Assembly: GCF_023650515.1 (NCBI RefSeq)
Contig: NZ_CP096016.1
Span: 738,513 to 802,512, forward strand
Source of the DNA: Alkalimarinus coralli
GTDB lineage: Bacteria; Pseudomonadota; Gammaproteobacteria; Pseudomonadales; Oleiphilaceae
Direction: 5' to 3'
Length of the DNA: 64,000 nucleotides
This document shows positions 1 through 8,589 of the stretch, piece by piece. How positions within the stretch are numbered: position 1 is the first letter of the stretch; each line of letters begins with the position of its first letter. Position numbers and translations under genes: made by a program. The notes beneath the pieces were generated by a model that saw only the letters and a program-made list of their open reading frames with translations, ran no database searches and was not told where the DNA came from.

Positions 1-1
1 A

Positions 2-1771
2 GTATTTGCCAATCAGTTATCGCTAGACTTTGAAATGGCGCAGGATGTTGCCAATAAGCAAGACTTAGTAACATTGCGCATTACAGAGCCTAGAAACAGG
101 CAGGACATTTTTAATCTAAGTCGACAAATCCTGGCTAATTACGGAGTGTTAATTGTTCGTCAGGGAGATGTTTTGCGTTTTGTATTAGGTACCGCACCAG
201 GCATTTCATCAGAGCCGCCTCTTATTGTTACGGGTACGGCGTTACCCAGTGTGCCATCAACCCATCGGCCAATATTTTTAATTAGAAGTTTAAAAGTTAT
301 CAGTAATAGTGATGCGTATAGCATGCTAAAGACAGTCTTTGAAAAACAATCGTTGAAAGTGGCTCGGGATAACTCGCGCAATGCGGTTACCTTGCAGGGG
401 GCGCCAGATATTGTAAAAAGAGCGGCTGCAGTGCTTGATCTGATAGACAAACCAAAAATGAAAGGTCGGCATAGTTTGCGAATAGAGCCGATGTATACGG
501 ATGCAGAAACACTATCAAAAGGGCTTGTGTCCGCCATGGAGCCCCAAGGGTATGATATTGGTAATACCTCAAAAAACACGACATTAGTGCCAATCAATGA
601 ACTTAATGCGTTGTTTGTATTTGCGCCCAATGAAGAGATCTTATCGATTGTTCGCCAATGGGTCGAACAATTGGACAGAGTTGTTCAAAAGCCAAATCAA
701 AAAGATGGTTTTTATTGGTATAAGGTAAAGAATACTGGTGCTATACAGTTATCCGAAACGCTTAATGCAATAATGGGGAATAGTTCAGGTCGTACGGGGG
801 AACGTGCGAGTCAGGGTAAAGGTGAGGCTAGCTCAAAAAAAACAACAACGTCTTCAATAGCGGTTGCGGCTTCTTCTCGCAAGAGTGGAAGTTTTGTGGT
901 GGATCAGGCAAGGAATATGTTGCTTTTCCGGGGTGAAGCTGCTCAGTGGCAAGAAATACTGCCTTTAATTCATGACTTAGACAAAGCGCCAGCGCAAGTA
1001 ATGGTTGAGGTGGTTGTGGCTGATGTAACACTTTCTGAAACATTCAAATTTGGCGTGGAGTGGTCTGTTGACGGGGCTTTAGGTAGTGTGAGTAGCTTGT
1101 TTGGTGATGGTGGAGCCGGTGCAGGTATTGGCGGGACAGGGCTAAAGTGGGCTTATTTAAGTAGTTCTGGGGCTACTCGAATTGCTTTAAACGCCTTTGC
1201 GAGTGACAATAATGTGTCGATATTGCAAACGCCTAAGGTGCTAGTTAGAAGTGGGGAGACTGCTAGTGTAAATGTGGGTGAGAAAATCCCGGTATTAACG
1301 TCTAGAACTGCTGAAGATGAAATTATCGACGGAGATAGTGCTGTTTCACAGCAAATTGAATATCGCGATGTGGGTATTAAGTTAACGGTAACGCCTACCG
1401 TTTTTTCGGGTGGTAGAATAGATATGGAGGTATCTCAAGATGTGAGCGCCTCAACAGGGGATGCAAGTACGCCTTCTCTTACACCGATTATCACAACGCG
1501 TAACATAGAGACCAATTTAAGTCTGCATGATGGCGGTTCCGTTTTGCTGGGGGGGTTGATTACTAAAAATCAGTCAAAGGGAAACTCTCGCGTGCCTATA
1601 CTGGGAGATATCCCATGGATAGGGCAATTATTTAGAACTGATAGCACGCAGGCAGGTTCAACAGAGTTAATGATACTCATTGTGCCTTACCTTATAGAGG
1701 AACCAGGTCAAGCAGAGGCGTTGACGCGTTCCTTTCGCGAGCAATTGCAGTTGCATCCGGAGAATATTTAA
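2..1771 (+). CDS. gspD: Type II secretion secretin GspD-like, 5' end outside window
   Basis: The reading frame is open from base 2, upstream of the first ATG at 35, so the gene is cut by the window edge and the signal peptide is missing. The C-terminal half is a classic secretin domain: a VEVVVADV strand, a glycine-rich stretch, VGIKLTVTPTV, an LGGLI turn, then VPILGDIPWIGQLFR and ELMILIVPYLIEEP. N-domains precede it, with a serine/glycine-rich insertion around residues 245-285. GspD multimers form the outer-membrane channel through which folded proteins leave the periplasm. The next gene encodes a secreted protein, so this may be a dedicated secretion line rather than the general one; the remaining gsp genes would lie upstream, out of view. 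A type IV pilus secretin (PilQ) is less likely because the closing motif is GspD-like. Confidence 0.88.
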   Translation, partial: VFANQLSLDFEMAQDVANKQDLVTLRITEPRNRQDIFNLSRQILANYGVLIVRQGDVLRFVLGTAPGISSEPPLIVTGTALPSVPSTHRPIFLIRSLKVISNSDAYSMLKTVFEKQSLKVARDNSRNAVTLQGAPDIVKRAAAVLDLIDKPKMKGRHSLRIEPMYTDAETLSKGLVSAMEPQGYDIGNTSKNTTLVPINELNALFVFAPNEEILSIVRQWVEQLDRVVQKPNQKDGFYWYKVKNTGAIQLSETLNAIMGNSSGRTGERASQGKGEASSKKTTTSSIAVAASSRKSGSFVVDQARNMLLFRGEAAQWQEILPLIHDLDKAPAQVMVEVVVADVTLSETFKFGVEWSVDGALGSVSSLFGDGGAGAGIGGTGLKWAYLSSSGATRIALNAFASDNNVSILQTPKVLVRSGETASVNVGEKIPVLTSRTAEDEIIDGDSAVSQQIEYRDVGIKLTVTPTVFSGGRIDMEVSQDVSASTGDASTPSLTPIITTRNIETNLSLHDGGSVLLGGLITKNQSKGNSRVPILGDIPWIGQLFRTDSTQAGSTELMILIVPYLIEEPGQAEALTRSFREQLQLHPENI

Positions 1772-1927
1772 ATTTTTGCTTGGCTTGCAGCTGGTTTTGG
1801 CGTAAGTTAACCGTGAAATTGATGGATTTGGCTCACGTTTGGTGTTCTTTATAAATGGGATGCAAACGTGGGCCGATACAGTGATGGGAATATATAGAAA
1901 AGGATACATTGCGTTGCAAAAAAAAAC

Positions 1928-1957
1928 TTGCATGTTTGCGAATGTCTCCTCTACAAT
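1928..1957 (+). promoter_or_regulatory. Sigma-70-like promoter of the surface-layer-like gene
   Basis: TTGCAT (1928-1933) and TACAAT (1952-1957) are separated by 18 bases and lie about 100 bases upstream of the 2056 start. The 5' leader contains AAAGGA just before the gene as a ribosome site. The 284-base gap after gspD holds no gene, so the downstream gene probably has its own transcription start. Found by eye, not by matrix scoring. Confidence 0.5.
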
Positions 1958-2055
1958 TCTCGTTGTTAGCAGGCGGAGCGCTTCGTCTGCGATTATTTTT
2001 AATAAGTTAAGATAAATACCTTACGTAAGTTATTAAATAAAGGATATATGAGAAT

Positions 2056-3720
2056 ATGAAAAAAATTCTGCAGAAAACAACGCTTGCTTTAGCAGTGGCT
2101 GCTGCTTCCACTGGCGCTATGGCAGGAGATTTGGCTTATACTGCGGCGACTAGTGGTGCTGTTGTAATGGCAAACGAAGTATTTGGTGCTGGCTCAGAGG
2201 AAACGTTGGTTGCTGTGCCAGATGTGACTTTTACTGTTGATGTGGTTGACGCTTTAGCTCTAAATGAATTGGTTACTGTGAAATTTACACTCGATAGTGG
2301 TGCAGTTTTTGGTGAAGATCTTTCATCTTTGGATAAGTGGGAAGATGCGGGTGTGACGCTAGTTTTTGCAACTGACGGTCTTAATGACTTGGTTGTAGGT
2401 GGTGTTGGCGCTGGTCAAACTGCAGGCCTTGGTGCCGCTGCTGCTGCCTCTGGTATGAGTGCGGTTTCCGTAACTCAGGGTGGTGCTATTGGTGATAACA
2501 CGGTTACATTCCAGTTGACTGTTCAAGATGCAACTGACCTAACTAGTGCACGAGTTGATGGCTTTAAAGTTAAAAACTTAACTGCTGCTCTAGAACGTGG
2601 TGTTGCTAACCCTGCTGTTAGGTTGGGCGCAGAGTACCGTAACGTAACCAAAGGTAATGTTACTGATACTGATACTGCTCTGGTTATTTTCTCATCTCAA
2701 GATGGTGTTGAGTTAACGGGTACTTTAACTGACTACACTGCTGCCCCAGGTGGTCGTGCACGTATTGATGTTGCCGATACCGAGCTAAGCTTTACTGGTA
2801 ATCTTGCTGGTAATACTGGTGCAAATGCTGCGCAGGACTTTGACGAGACCGATAACGTTGCGTTTGTTACTCTGGGTGACTTGCAAGTGGTTCGTAGTCA
2901 GTATACTGATGCATTAACGAACACTGTAAATGTTAAGAAAGAAGATGCTAACGACTTCGACTTTAACGGATCGGATACTATTGATCTAGTAGTGACTTCA
3001 TCTGCATCTTTGGCAAGTTACAGTTCAGTATATTTGAGAACTGCACCTGGTGCGTGTTCTGCAACTACTGGGGCGGGTGATTTTGTTGGAACAGCTGTTG
3101 TAGGTGATCCAAACTCTGTTAACGTTAGTCTAACTGGTGAAACGACTGCTGCATTAAGTGCTGGTTATACTGTTTGTGGTATCGCAGCTGGTACTGCGGC
3201 TATTCCAGAATCAACTGTAACAGCAAATCTTGACGTTAACTACTTTAACCCAAGATACACTAACTCTCAGGATACCCTAGACTACGGTCAGATCCTGCGT
3301 AACGGTTGTCAGGTAACGTTGTTTAACGTTCCAAACCCAACCGCTGGTGATAAGGCATTTATCCGATTGACTAACGTTTCTGAGAAGCCTGGAGCGGTTC
3401 GCGCATACATGTGGGATCAGAACGGTACTCAAATTGACTTGAATTCTGAGTTGGTTGGTTCTTTGGCTGCACACGCAACTGTTGCCCTTAACACTAACCC
3501 AGGTCAAGCTGGCTACTTAGGTGATAACATGCCTACTTACGCAGCTCAGACTTCTGGTCGTAACCGTCTGGTTATTCAGGGTGCATTCCCAGCTTGTGAA
3601 GCGCTTGGTCTGGTTCGTACGCCTGCAAACGTACTGACTAACATGACTAGCACTACATACTCTGGTGATTCTAGCCGTTTAGGTGCTCAAAACAATGGTA
3701 CTTCTAACACGTCTAACTAA
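2056..3720 (+). CDS. Secreted surface-layer-like protein, function unproven
   Basis: This is a 554-residue protein with a textbook signal peptide (MKKILQKTTLALAVAAASTGAMA, cleavage after residue 23). The mature part is rich in A, G, T, V, D and N and poor in basic residues and aromatics, with repeated beta-strand-like segments. It has four cysteines (ACSA, TVCG, NGCQ, PACE), an even number suited to disulfides. Codon choice (GGT, GCT, ACT, GTT, CGT, AAC) is strongly biased, like the ribosomal protein genes later in the window and unlike the flanking genes. It also has its own promoter and a strong terminator. These traits fit an abundant exported structural protein such as an S-layer subunit, possibly secreted by the adjacent GspD system. 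I recognise no specific family; a secreted adhesin is the main alternative. Confidence 0.6.
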   Translation: MKKILQKTTLALAVAAASTGAMAGDLAYTAATSGAVVMANEVFGAGSEETLVAVPDVTFTVDVVDALALNELVTVKFTLDSGAVFGEDLSSLDKWEDAGVTLVFATDGLNDLVVGGVGAGQTAGLGAAAAASGMSAVSVTQGGAIGDNTVTFQLTVQDATDLTSARVDGFKVKNLTAALERGVANPAVRLGAEYRNVTKGNVTDTDTALVIFSSQDGVELTGTLTDYTAAPGGRARIDVADTELSFTGNLAGNTGANAAQDFDETDNVAFVTLGDLQVVRSQYTDALTNTVNVKKEDANDFDFNGSDTIDLVVTSSASLASYSSVYLRTAPGACSATTGAGDFVGTAVVGDPNSVNVSLTGETTAALSAGYTVCGIAAGTAAIPESTVTANLDVNYFNPRYTNSQDTLDYGQILRNGCQVTLFNVPNPTAGDKAFIRLTNVSEKPGAVRAYMWDQNGTQIDLNSELVGSLAAHATVALNTNPGQAGYLGDNMPTYAAQTSGRNRLVIQGAFPACEALGLVRTPANVLTNMTSTTYSGDSSRLGAQNNGTSNTSN

Positions 3721-3765
3721 GTGTAAGAAATACTATACCGGTACGATATAGTATCGGGTTCAAGA

Positions 3766-3790
3766 AAGGCTCCTTCGGGAGCCTTTTTTA
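3766..3790 (+). terminator. Rho-independent terminator after the surface-layer-like gene
   Basis: AAGGCTCC-TTCG-GGAGCCTT forms an 8-bp stem with a UUCG tetraloop (3766-3785) followed by a run of T. It lies 46 bases past the stop codon and isolates the gene from the dsbA-like gene downstream. Confidence 0.9.
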
Positions 3791-3843
3791 TTGATAGAAT
3801 TCTTTATTTTAGGGTTGGTCGTGACAGTGATCGGCCGATTAAA

Positions 3844-4485
3844 ATGGTCGAAAATTTTATGTTAAAAAAAATGATGTTTGCGTTACTGATGATAGTGGCG
3901 CTAAGTGGTGGTGTGTCAGCTAATGAACTAATGGCAAGCAATAGTTTTGAGCAGGGAAGGCATTACGAAGTGTTAGATACACCTATTAGCACAGGCGCCG
4001 CGCCTGTGATGGAATTTTTCTACTACGGTTGCCGAACCTGCTATCAGTTGGTTCCGGCTATTGCCGAGTGGAGTCACAAAACGGGCATTGGTGTTTCTTT
4101 GGTTCCTGCTCACAGTGAGAGTACTTTGGTTAAGGCGGCGCGCTTGCATCATACATTCGCTGAAATGGGAGTGTTAGCGACGATGTATGAATTAGGGTAT
4201 GTAATATTTCAAACTGAAGAGTCAACACTTCAGGGTGCTGAGCGTATAGATGATTATTTGTCGCGACATAATGTGGATAAAGAACGCTTCTGGCAAGTCT
4301 GGGAAAGTGATGCTGTTAATAAGCGTATGGCTGGTTCTTTGGCGCTAACCAGACAGGCGAAAGTATTTAAAACCCCTGCTTTTGTTGTTCAGGGAAGATA
4401 TGTGGTAGATATAGAGTCTATTACCAGTGTGGATCAACTATTTGAATTGTTGTCTTATCTTGCCGAAAAGCCAAGAGATAAATAA
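3844..4485 (+). CDS. DsbA-like thiol:disulfide oxidoreductase
   Basis: A periplasmic thioredoxin-fold protein of 213 residues. It has an N-terminal signal sequence (hydrophobic MMFALLMIVALSGGVSA), then the DsbA-type active site FFYYGCRTCYQL with CRTC in place of the usual CPHC, and a late cis-proline segment KTPAFVVQGRY. Length and architecture match DsbA. It would oxidise cysteine pairs in exported proteins; the preceding gene encodes an exported protein with four cysteines. The active-site dipeptide RT is atypical and should change the redox potential. Two starts are possible (ATG 3844 or ATG 3859); neither has a clear ribosome site, and the second gives a more standard signal peptide. Confidence 0.85.
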   Translation: MVENFMLKKMMFALLMIVALSGGVSANELMASNSFEQGRHYEVLDTPISTGAAPVMEFFYYGCRTCYQLVPAIAEWSHKTGIGVSLVPAHSESTLVKAARLHHTFAEMGVLATMYELGYVIFQTEESTLQGAERIDDYLSRHNVDKERFWQVWESDAVNKRMAGSLALTRQAKVFKTPAFVVQGRYVVDIESITSVDQLFELLSYLAEKPRDK

Positions 4486-4499
4486 GGAGTTGTCTTAAT

Positions 4500-5513
4500 A
4501 TGTTGAAGCGGCTATCTCGGTGGAGTGCTTCTTTTTTTTCCGGGGTTGAACGCAGGGTTTGGTTTTACCGCGATTATACGGGATTTACTGGAGGGCATTT
4601 GAAGCATGCCCACTATTACCGGAATGTTCAGGCATTGGACGGTTATCAGGCCAGGATTGTCTTTTCTCATGAAGCGCGTTCCGAGAGGGAGGCTGAAGAA
4701 AGGGCAGAGCTTTGGCCTCAGTCAGAGGTTGGTAGTGACAACTGGAGGGCTTCTCAAGGTGATCTTTTATTTCTCGCAGGCCTGGATTGGAAGTTTCTTT
4801 TATCGGAGGGAGGGCCAGCCTTAGGATTGCCGAAAATCAACCTGATACAGCATGTGCGTCATGCTGATGCTCGAACTGATCTGTATAGCTTTTTAACACA
4901 GAAAGCAGTCAGGATATGTGTTAGCCAAGAGGTGGCGGACGCAATCATTGCTACCAAAAGGGTGAATGGTCCTGTAATTGCGATACCCAATGGTGTTGAT
5001 GTGCCCCAAATAACAGCAGCAGCGTTAGATTCCCGTTGCGAAGCTGTGTATAAGAACCAAAAAGTACTGATAGTTGGTTATAAAATGCCGTCAGTTGCGC
5101 AGGGTTTGGCCGATGAGTTGGGCCAACTGGGTATTGAGTGCCGGTTGGTAAACACACTGTTAGACAGAAATCTATTTCTAGCAGCGTTAAGTGAGTATAG
5201 TATAGTGGTGTGTTGCCCAAATTTTACAGAAGGTTTCTATTTGCCAGCGATAGAGGTGATGGCAGCGGGGGCTGTTTTAATTGTGCCTGATTGTGTTGGG
5301 AATCGAGGTTTTTGCGTGCATGGTGAAACGTGTTTTATGCCATCTTACACCATACCTGAAATGCTAAAATCAGTTTTAACGGCCCTATCGTTAAACACAT
5401 CTCAGCGGAATGAGCTGCTGAGTGGGGCGTTAGAAATGGTAAGTCGATACTCATTGGATAGGGAAAGAGAGGCATTTTATTCGGTTTTGAAAAATTTGGA
5501 TCAGCTATGGTAA
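4500..5513 (+). CDS. GT-B-fold glycosyltransferase (GT4-like)
   Basis: A 337-residue cytoplasmic glycosyltransferase. It has a central IAIPNGVDVP segment (around residue 162), typical of GT4 acceptor/nucleotide-domain junctions, and a C-terminal TEGFYLPAIEVMAAGAVLI motif (EX7E-like, about residues 243-258) that contacts the nucleotide-sugar donor. A good ribosome site (AAGGAG) precedes the ATG. The stop overlaps the start of the sulfotransferase gene by 7 bases, so the two are translationally coupled. It is the first gene of the polysaccharide block. Donor and linkage cannot be told from sequence. Confidence 0.75.
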   Translation: MLKRLSRWSASFFSGVERRVWFYRDYTGFTGGHLKHAHYYRNVQALDGYQARIVFSHEARSEREAEERAELWPQSEVGSDNWRASQGDLLFLAGLDWKFLLSEGGPALGLPKINLIQHVRHADARTDLYSFLTQKAVRICVSQEVADAIIATKRVNGPVIAIPNGVDVPQITAAALDSRCEAVYKNQKVLIVGYKMPSVAQGLADELGQLGIECRLVNTLLDRNLFLAALSEYSIVVCCPNFTEGFYLPAIEVMAAGAVLIVPDCVGNRGFCVHGETCFMPSYTIPEMLKSVLTALSLNTSQRNELLSGALEMVSRYSLDREREAFYSVLKNLDQLW

Positions 5514-6349
5514 ATCAAAATATTATACTGACTGGAATACCTCGCTCAGGTACAACATTAAGCTGTCACCTCCTTAATCAGTTGCAAAATGTACTTGCCA
5601 TGGTAGAACCTATGGATATAGGGGGTCTGCTCGCGCAGCCAGATCGTGAAGCCAGAGCGGGTTACATAAACCGGTTTTTTTCATCGGTAAGAGAAGATGT
5701 ACATAATAAAGGGGTTATAGTCGGGAATCTTGTTGAAGGTGATACCAATACGTTTAACCAGAATGAATCGGGTAAGCGGCAACCCTCGTTAATTAAACCG
5801 GGTGCTGTAAAGGTTGGGGCAAACTTTAGCAACGATTTCAGATTAATTATAAAGCACCCTAACGCATTTTCTGCGCTTTTACCTGAGTTGATAGCGACAT
5901 TTTCATGTTTTGCCATTATCAGAAACCCGCTATCAGTACTGTCCTCATGGAACTCTCTAGATCACCCTTTGGCTAAAGGTCATGCGCCTATGGCTGAGGC
6001 GTTTGATGATGAATTGCATCAAAAACTGAATGAAGAAGTGGATAATCTTGAGCGCCAGTTAATGCTCCTAAACTGGTATTACCAGCAGTATGCCAGGTAC
6101 TTAAATGCGAATAATATTATTCGTTATGAAGATATTGTTTCATCACAGGGCCGAGCCCTTTACCCCATTGCTCCAGCGGCACTTGAGCTAAAAGAGAGTT
6201 TGGTCAGCAAAAACTCAAATAGCTTGTATGATACTGATTTTATGAAAAGTGTATTCGAACGACTCATTGTGAGTGAGTGTCATGGCTGTTGGCAATTTTA
6301 TAGCAAACATGAAATTGCCGCAGTGCTTGATGAAGCGAGTGCGGGTTAG
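5507..6349 (+). CDS. PAPS-dependent sulfotransferase-like protein
   Basis: A 280-residue protein with the 5'-phosphosulfate loop GIPRSGTT at residues 10-17 and a 3'-phosphate binding segment AIIRNPLSVLSSW around residues 135-148, the two hallmarks of the carbohydrate sulfotransferase fold. Such enzymes move sulfate from PAPS to a sugar hydroxyl or amine. It sits between a glycosyltransferase and the Wzm/Wzt exporter, so the likely acceptor is a polysaccharide or its lipid-linked precursor in the cytoplasm. It is one of three sulfotransferase-type domains within about 5 kb. Acceptor specificity is unknown. Confidence 0.8.
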   Translation: MVNQNIILTGIPRSGTTLSCHLLNQLQNVLAMVEPMDIGGLLAQPDREARAGYINRFFSSVREDVHNKGVIVGNLVEGDTNTFNQNESGKRQPSLIKPGAVKVGANFSNDFRLIIKHPNAFSALLPELIATFSCFAIIRNPLSVLSSWNSLDHPLAKGHAPMAEAFDDELHQKLNEEVDNLERQLMLLNWYYQQYARYLNANNIIRYEDIVSSQGRALYPIAPAALELKESLVSKNSNSLYDTDFMKSVFERLIVSECHGCWQFYSKHEIAAVLDEASAG

Positions 6350-6489
6350 TGTTTCGCTTGGCGGTAATGAACTAAATTTTTTCTTAGTAGCAGGGTTAAA
6401 TCTGTTAGAATGGCCGCCAATTTCAACAGGGTGTTATGTTTCGTTTAAATTCATTACAAATATAAGCGCTCATTATTTGGTTGTTAGCT

Positions 6490-7278
6490 ATGGTAAGCTC
6501 TTTTTGGACTCATCGTACATTGGTCTGGCAGTTATTGGTTAGGGATATTCACTCCCGCTATCGAGGCTCTTTAATGGGGCTGATTTGGTCCTTCGTAACA
6601 CCATTATTGATGTTGTTTATTTATACCTTTGTTTTTAAATATGTGTTTAAGGCCCGGTGGGGGGTAGCAGGTGAGGTGCAACTTAATTTTGCCATGGTAT
6701 TGTTTTTAGGGTTGACAATACATGCTATTTTGTCAGATATAATAAGTCGTTCCCCCGGGTTAATTCTTTCAAATGTAAACTTTGTTAAAAAGGTAGTGTT
6801 CCCGCTGGAAATATTACCATGGGTGGCTTTTTTAAGCGCACTGTTTAACTTTGCAATTGGCTTTTTATTACTGTTTTGCTTTATTTTGATTGAGCTGCAC
6901 TCGATTCCTGTTGCTGCCTTATATCTGCCTTTAATACTGCTTCCTTATTTTGTGTTGGTACTTGGGTTGTCATGGATATTGGCGGCACTAGGCGTGTATG
7001 TGAGAGATATTCAGCATATATCGGGTACATTAGCGACACTTCTGCTTTTTATGAGTCCTGTTTTTTACTCAATAGATAATTTGCCAGAAACATTTCAGTC
7101 GTGGATATTATTGAACCCTATCGCTTTAATTGTAGAGGAGTGCCGCACAGTGCTGTTTTATAATGAAGCGCCAGACTTCAAAGCGTTGGCTATTTATTCA
7201 TGTGTTGCCTTGTTAGTTGTAGTACTTGGTTTTTGGATGTTCCAAAAGTCTAGAAAGGGGTTTGCTGATGTACTTTAG
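6490..7278 (+). CDS. wzm: ABC-2 polysaccharide exporter permease (Wzm)
   Basis: This is the membrane subunit of an O-antigen/capsule ABC exporter. It carries the RDIHSRYRGSLMGLIWSFVTPLLMLFIYTFVF signature region near the N-terminus and six hydrophobic segments, and its length (262 residues) matches Wzm/TagG. The frame also allows a TTG start at 6481, but ATG 6490 is the simpler choice. The paired ATPase gene follows after 69 bases. It would flip a complete lipid-linked polysaccharide across the inner membrane. Confidence 0.88.
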   Translation: MVSSFWTHRTLVWQLLVRDIHSRYRGSLMGLIWSFVTPLLMLFIYTFVFKYVFKARWGVAGEVQLNFAMVLFLGLTIHAILSDIISRSPGLILSNVNFVKKVVFPLEILPWVAFLSALFNFAIGFLLLFCFILIELHSIPVAALYLPLILLPYFVLVLGLSWILAALGVYVRDIQHISGTLATLLLFMSPVFYSIDNLPETFQSWILLNPIALIVEECRTVLFYNEAPDFKALAIYSCVALLVVVLGFWMFQKSRKGFADVL

Positions 7279-7347
7279 TTCTGCATAAACCCTTGTGCGG
7301 GTATTCGCTCTGGTAAAAATTTGAATGTAAAAAGTTGAATAAGTATT

Positions 7348-8589
7348 GTGATACGCGTTAATAATATATCTAAAGTCTATTTTGTTTGGAAAACCCCTTT
7401 AAGCCGGCTGTTAGTGCCTCTCGCCAAGCGTTTCTTAAGCGCCATTTTTCCAGATTGGTATCAGCGATTTGAGAATAATCGATGCCAGCAAGTTAACGCA
7501 CTGGAAAATGTTAGCTTTGAAATAGAGCGTGGAGGAAGTCTTGGTATTATAGGGCTTAACGGCAGTGGTAAAAGTACGCTGCTACAAATCATTGCCGGTA
7601 CTTTGCCAGCAACCTCTGGCTCGGTTGATGTAACAGGAAGAGTGGCAGCTCTGCTTGAACTCGGTAGCGGGTTCGACCTTGAGTTCACCGGCCATGAAAA
7701 TGTTTATTTAAATGCGTCAATTCTGGGCCTGTCCAGGGCAGATATCGATACCCGTTATGAAGATATTGTGGCATTTGCAGACATTGGTGACTTTATTCAT
7801 CGTCCGGTTAAAACCTACAGTTCTGGCATGATGGTGCGACTAGCCTTTGCTGTTCAGGTACATGTTGATCCAGAGGTATTGATTGTTGATGAGGCCCTGG
7901 CTGTCGGTGATGCCCGTTTTCAGGCAAAGGCACTAACCAAAATTGAAGAAATTTTGGGTAAGGGAACAACGCTGCTGTTCGTTGGGCATGACTTGAATAC
8001 CGTTCGAGCATTCTGCAAGCAAGCTATGTTGCTCGACAAAGGTCGTGTTGTTCAATATGGGTTTCCTGATGATGTTACCATGACTTATTTACAGAACGTG
8101 CAGAGGGAAGGTATAGAAAAGCAAAGAGAAAAAATGCCTTCAATTGAAAACGGTAAGGGGTTTGCTATTGATGGCTGGGGTATAACTCAAGCGCATTTGG
8201 AAGGGCATGGCCATCATGCAAGCTTGCAATATGATGAAGCTGTAACGGTTTGCCTTACTGTGACGTTAGGTCACTTAATTGATTCTCCGTATCTCATTCT
8301 GGATTTGGTTGATGCTAAGGGGCTACAGTTGACAGGTAAGCGGATCCCTATTCCACCAGGGGAAAAAAGCTCAGATTTGAAAGTAACGATCAAGTGTGCA
8401 TTTCAAAAAGGGATATATCGATTCCGCATGAGGCTAGTTGATGCACCTGGTTTAGATCGAACAAGGCTAATTAGCCGTCAGGACGACCTGCTGTCTTTGG
8501 AAGTAATTGAAGATGTGCGGCACCTCTTTACAGGTTTGTTTCCAGTTCCATTGACGTATGAGTGGCTTGAGCGACCCAATAATGGATGA
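7348..8589 (+). CDS. wzt: Polysaccharide ABC exporter ATPase (Wzt) with C-terminal recognition domain
   Basis: A 413-residue ATPase starting with GTG. The Walker A loop GLNGSGKST is at residues 69-77, the ABC signature SSGMM at about 158-162, and Walker B VLIVDEAL at about 177-184. Residues after about 250 form an extra beta-rich domain, as in Wzt proteins that recognise a modified non-reducing end of the O-polysaccharide before export. Sulfotransferase genes lie on both sides, so a sulfated terminus is a plausible export signal (inference). The N-terminal extension of about 48 residues before ALENVSF is also usual for TagH/Wzt. Confidence 0.92.
   Translation: MIRVNNISKVYFVWKTPLSRLLVPLAKRFLSAIFPDWYQRFENNRCQQVNALENVSFEIERGGSLGIIGLNGSGKSTLLQIIAGTLPATSGSVDVTGRVAALLELGSGFDLEFTGHENVYLNASILGLSRADIDTRYEDIVAFADIGDFIHRPVKTYSSGMMVRLAFAVQVHVDPEVLIVDEALAVGDARFQAKALTKIEEILGKGTTLLFVGHDLNTVRAFCKQAMLLDKGRVVQYGFPDDVTMTYLQNVQREGIEKQREKMPSIENGKGFAIDGWGITQAHLEGHGHHASLQYDEAVTVCLTVTLGHLIDSPYLILDLVDAKGLQLTGKRIPIPPGEKSSDLKVTIKCAFQKGIYRFRMRLVDAPGLDRTRLISRQDDLLSLEVIEDVRHLFTGLFPVPLTYEWLERPNNG

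Noticed and set aside
160-630. 156-codon minus-strand ORF inside the secretin gene
   Set aside because: Antisense shadow of a clear GspD reading frame.
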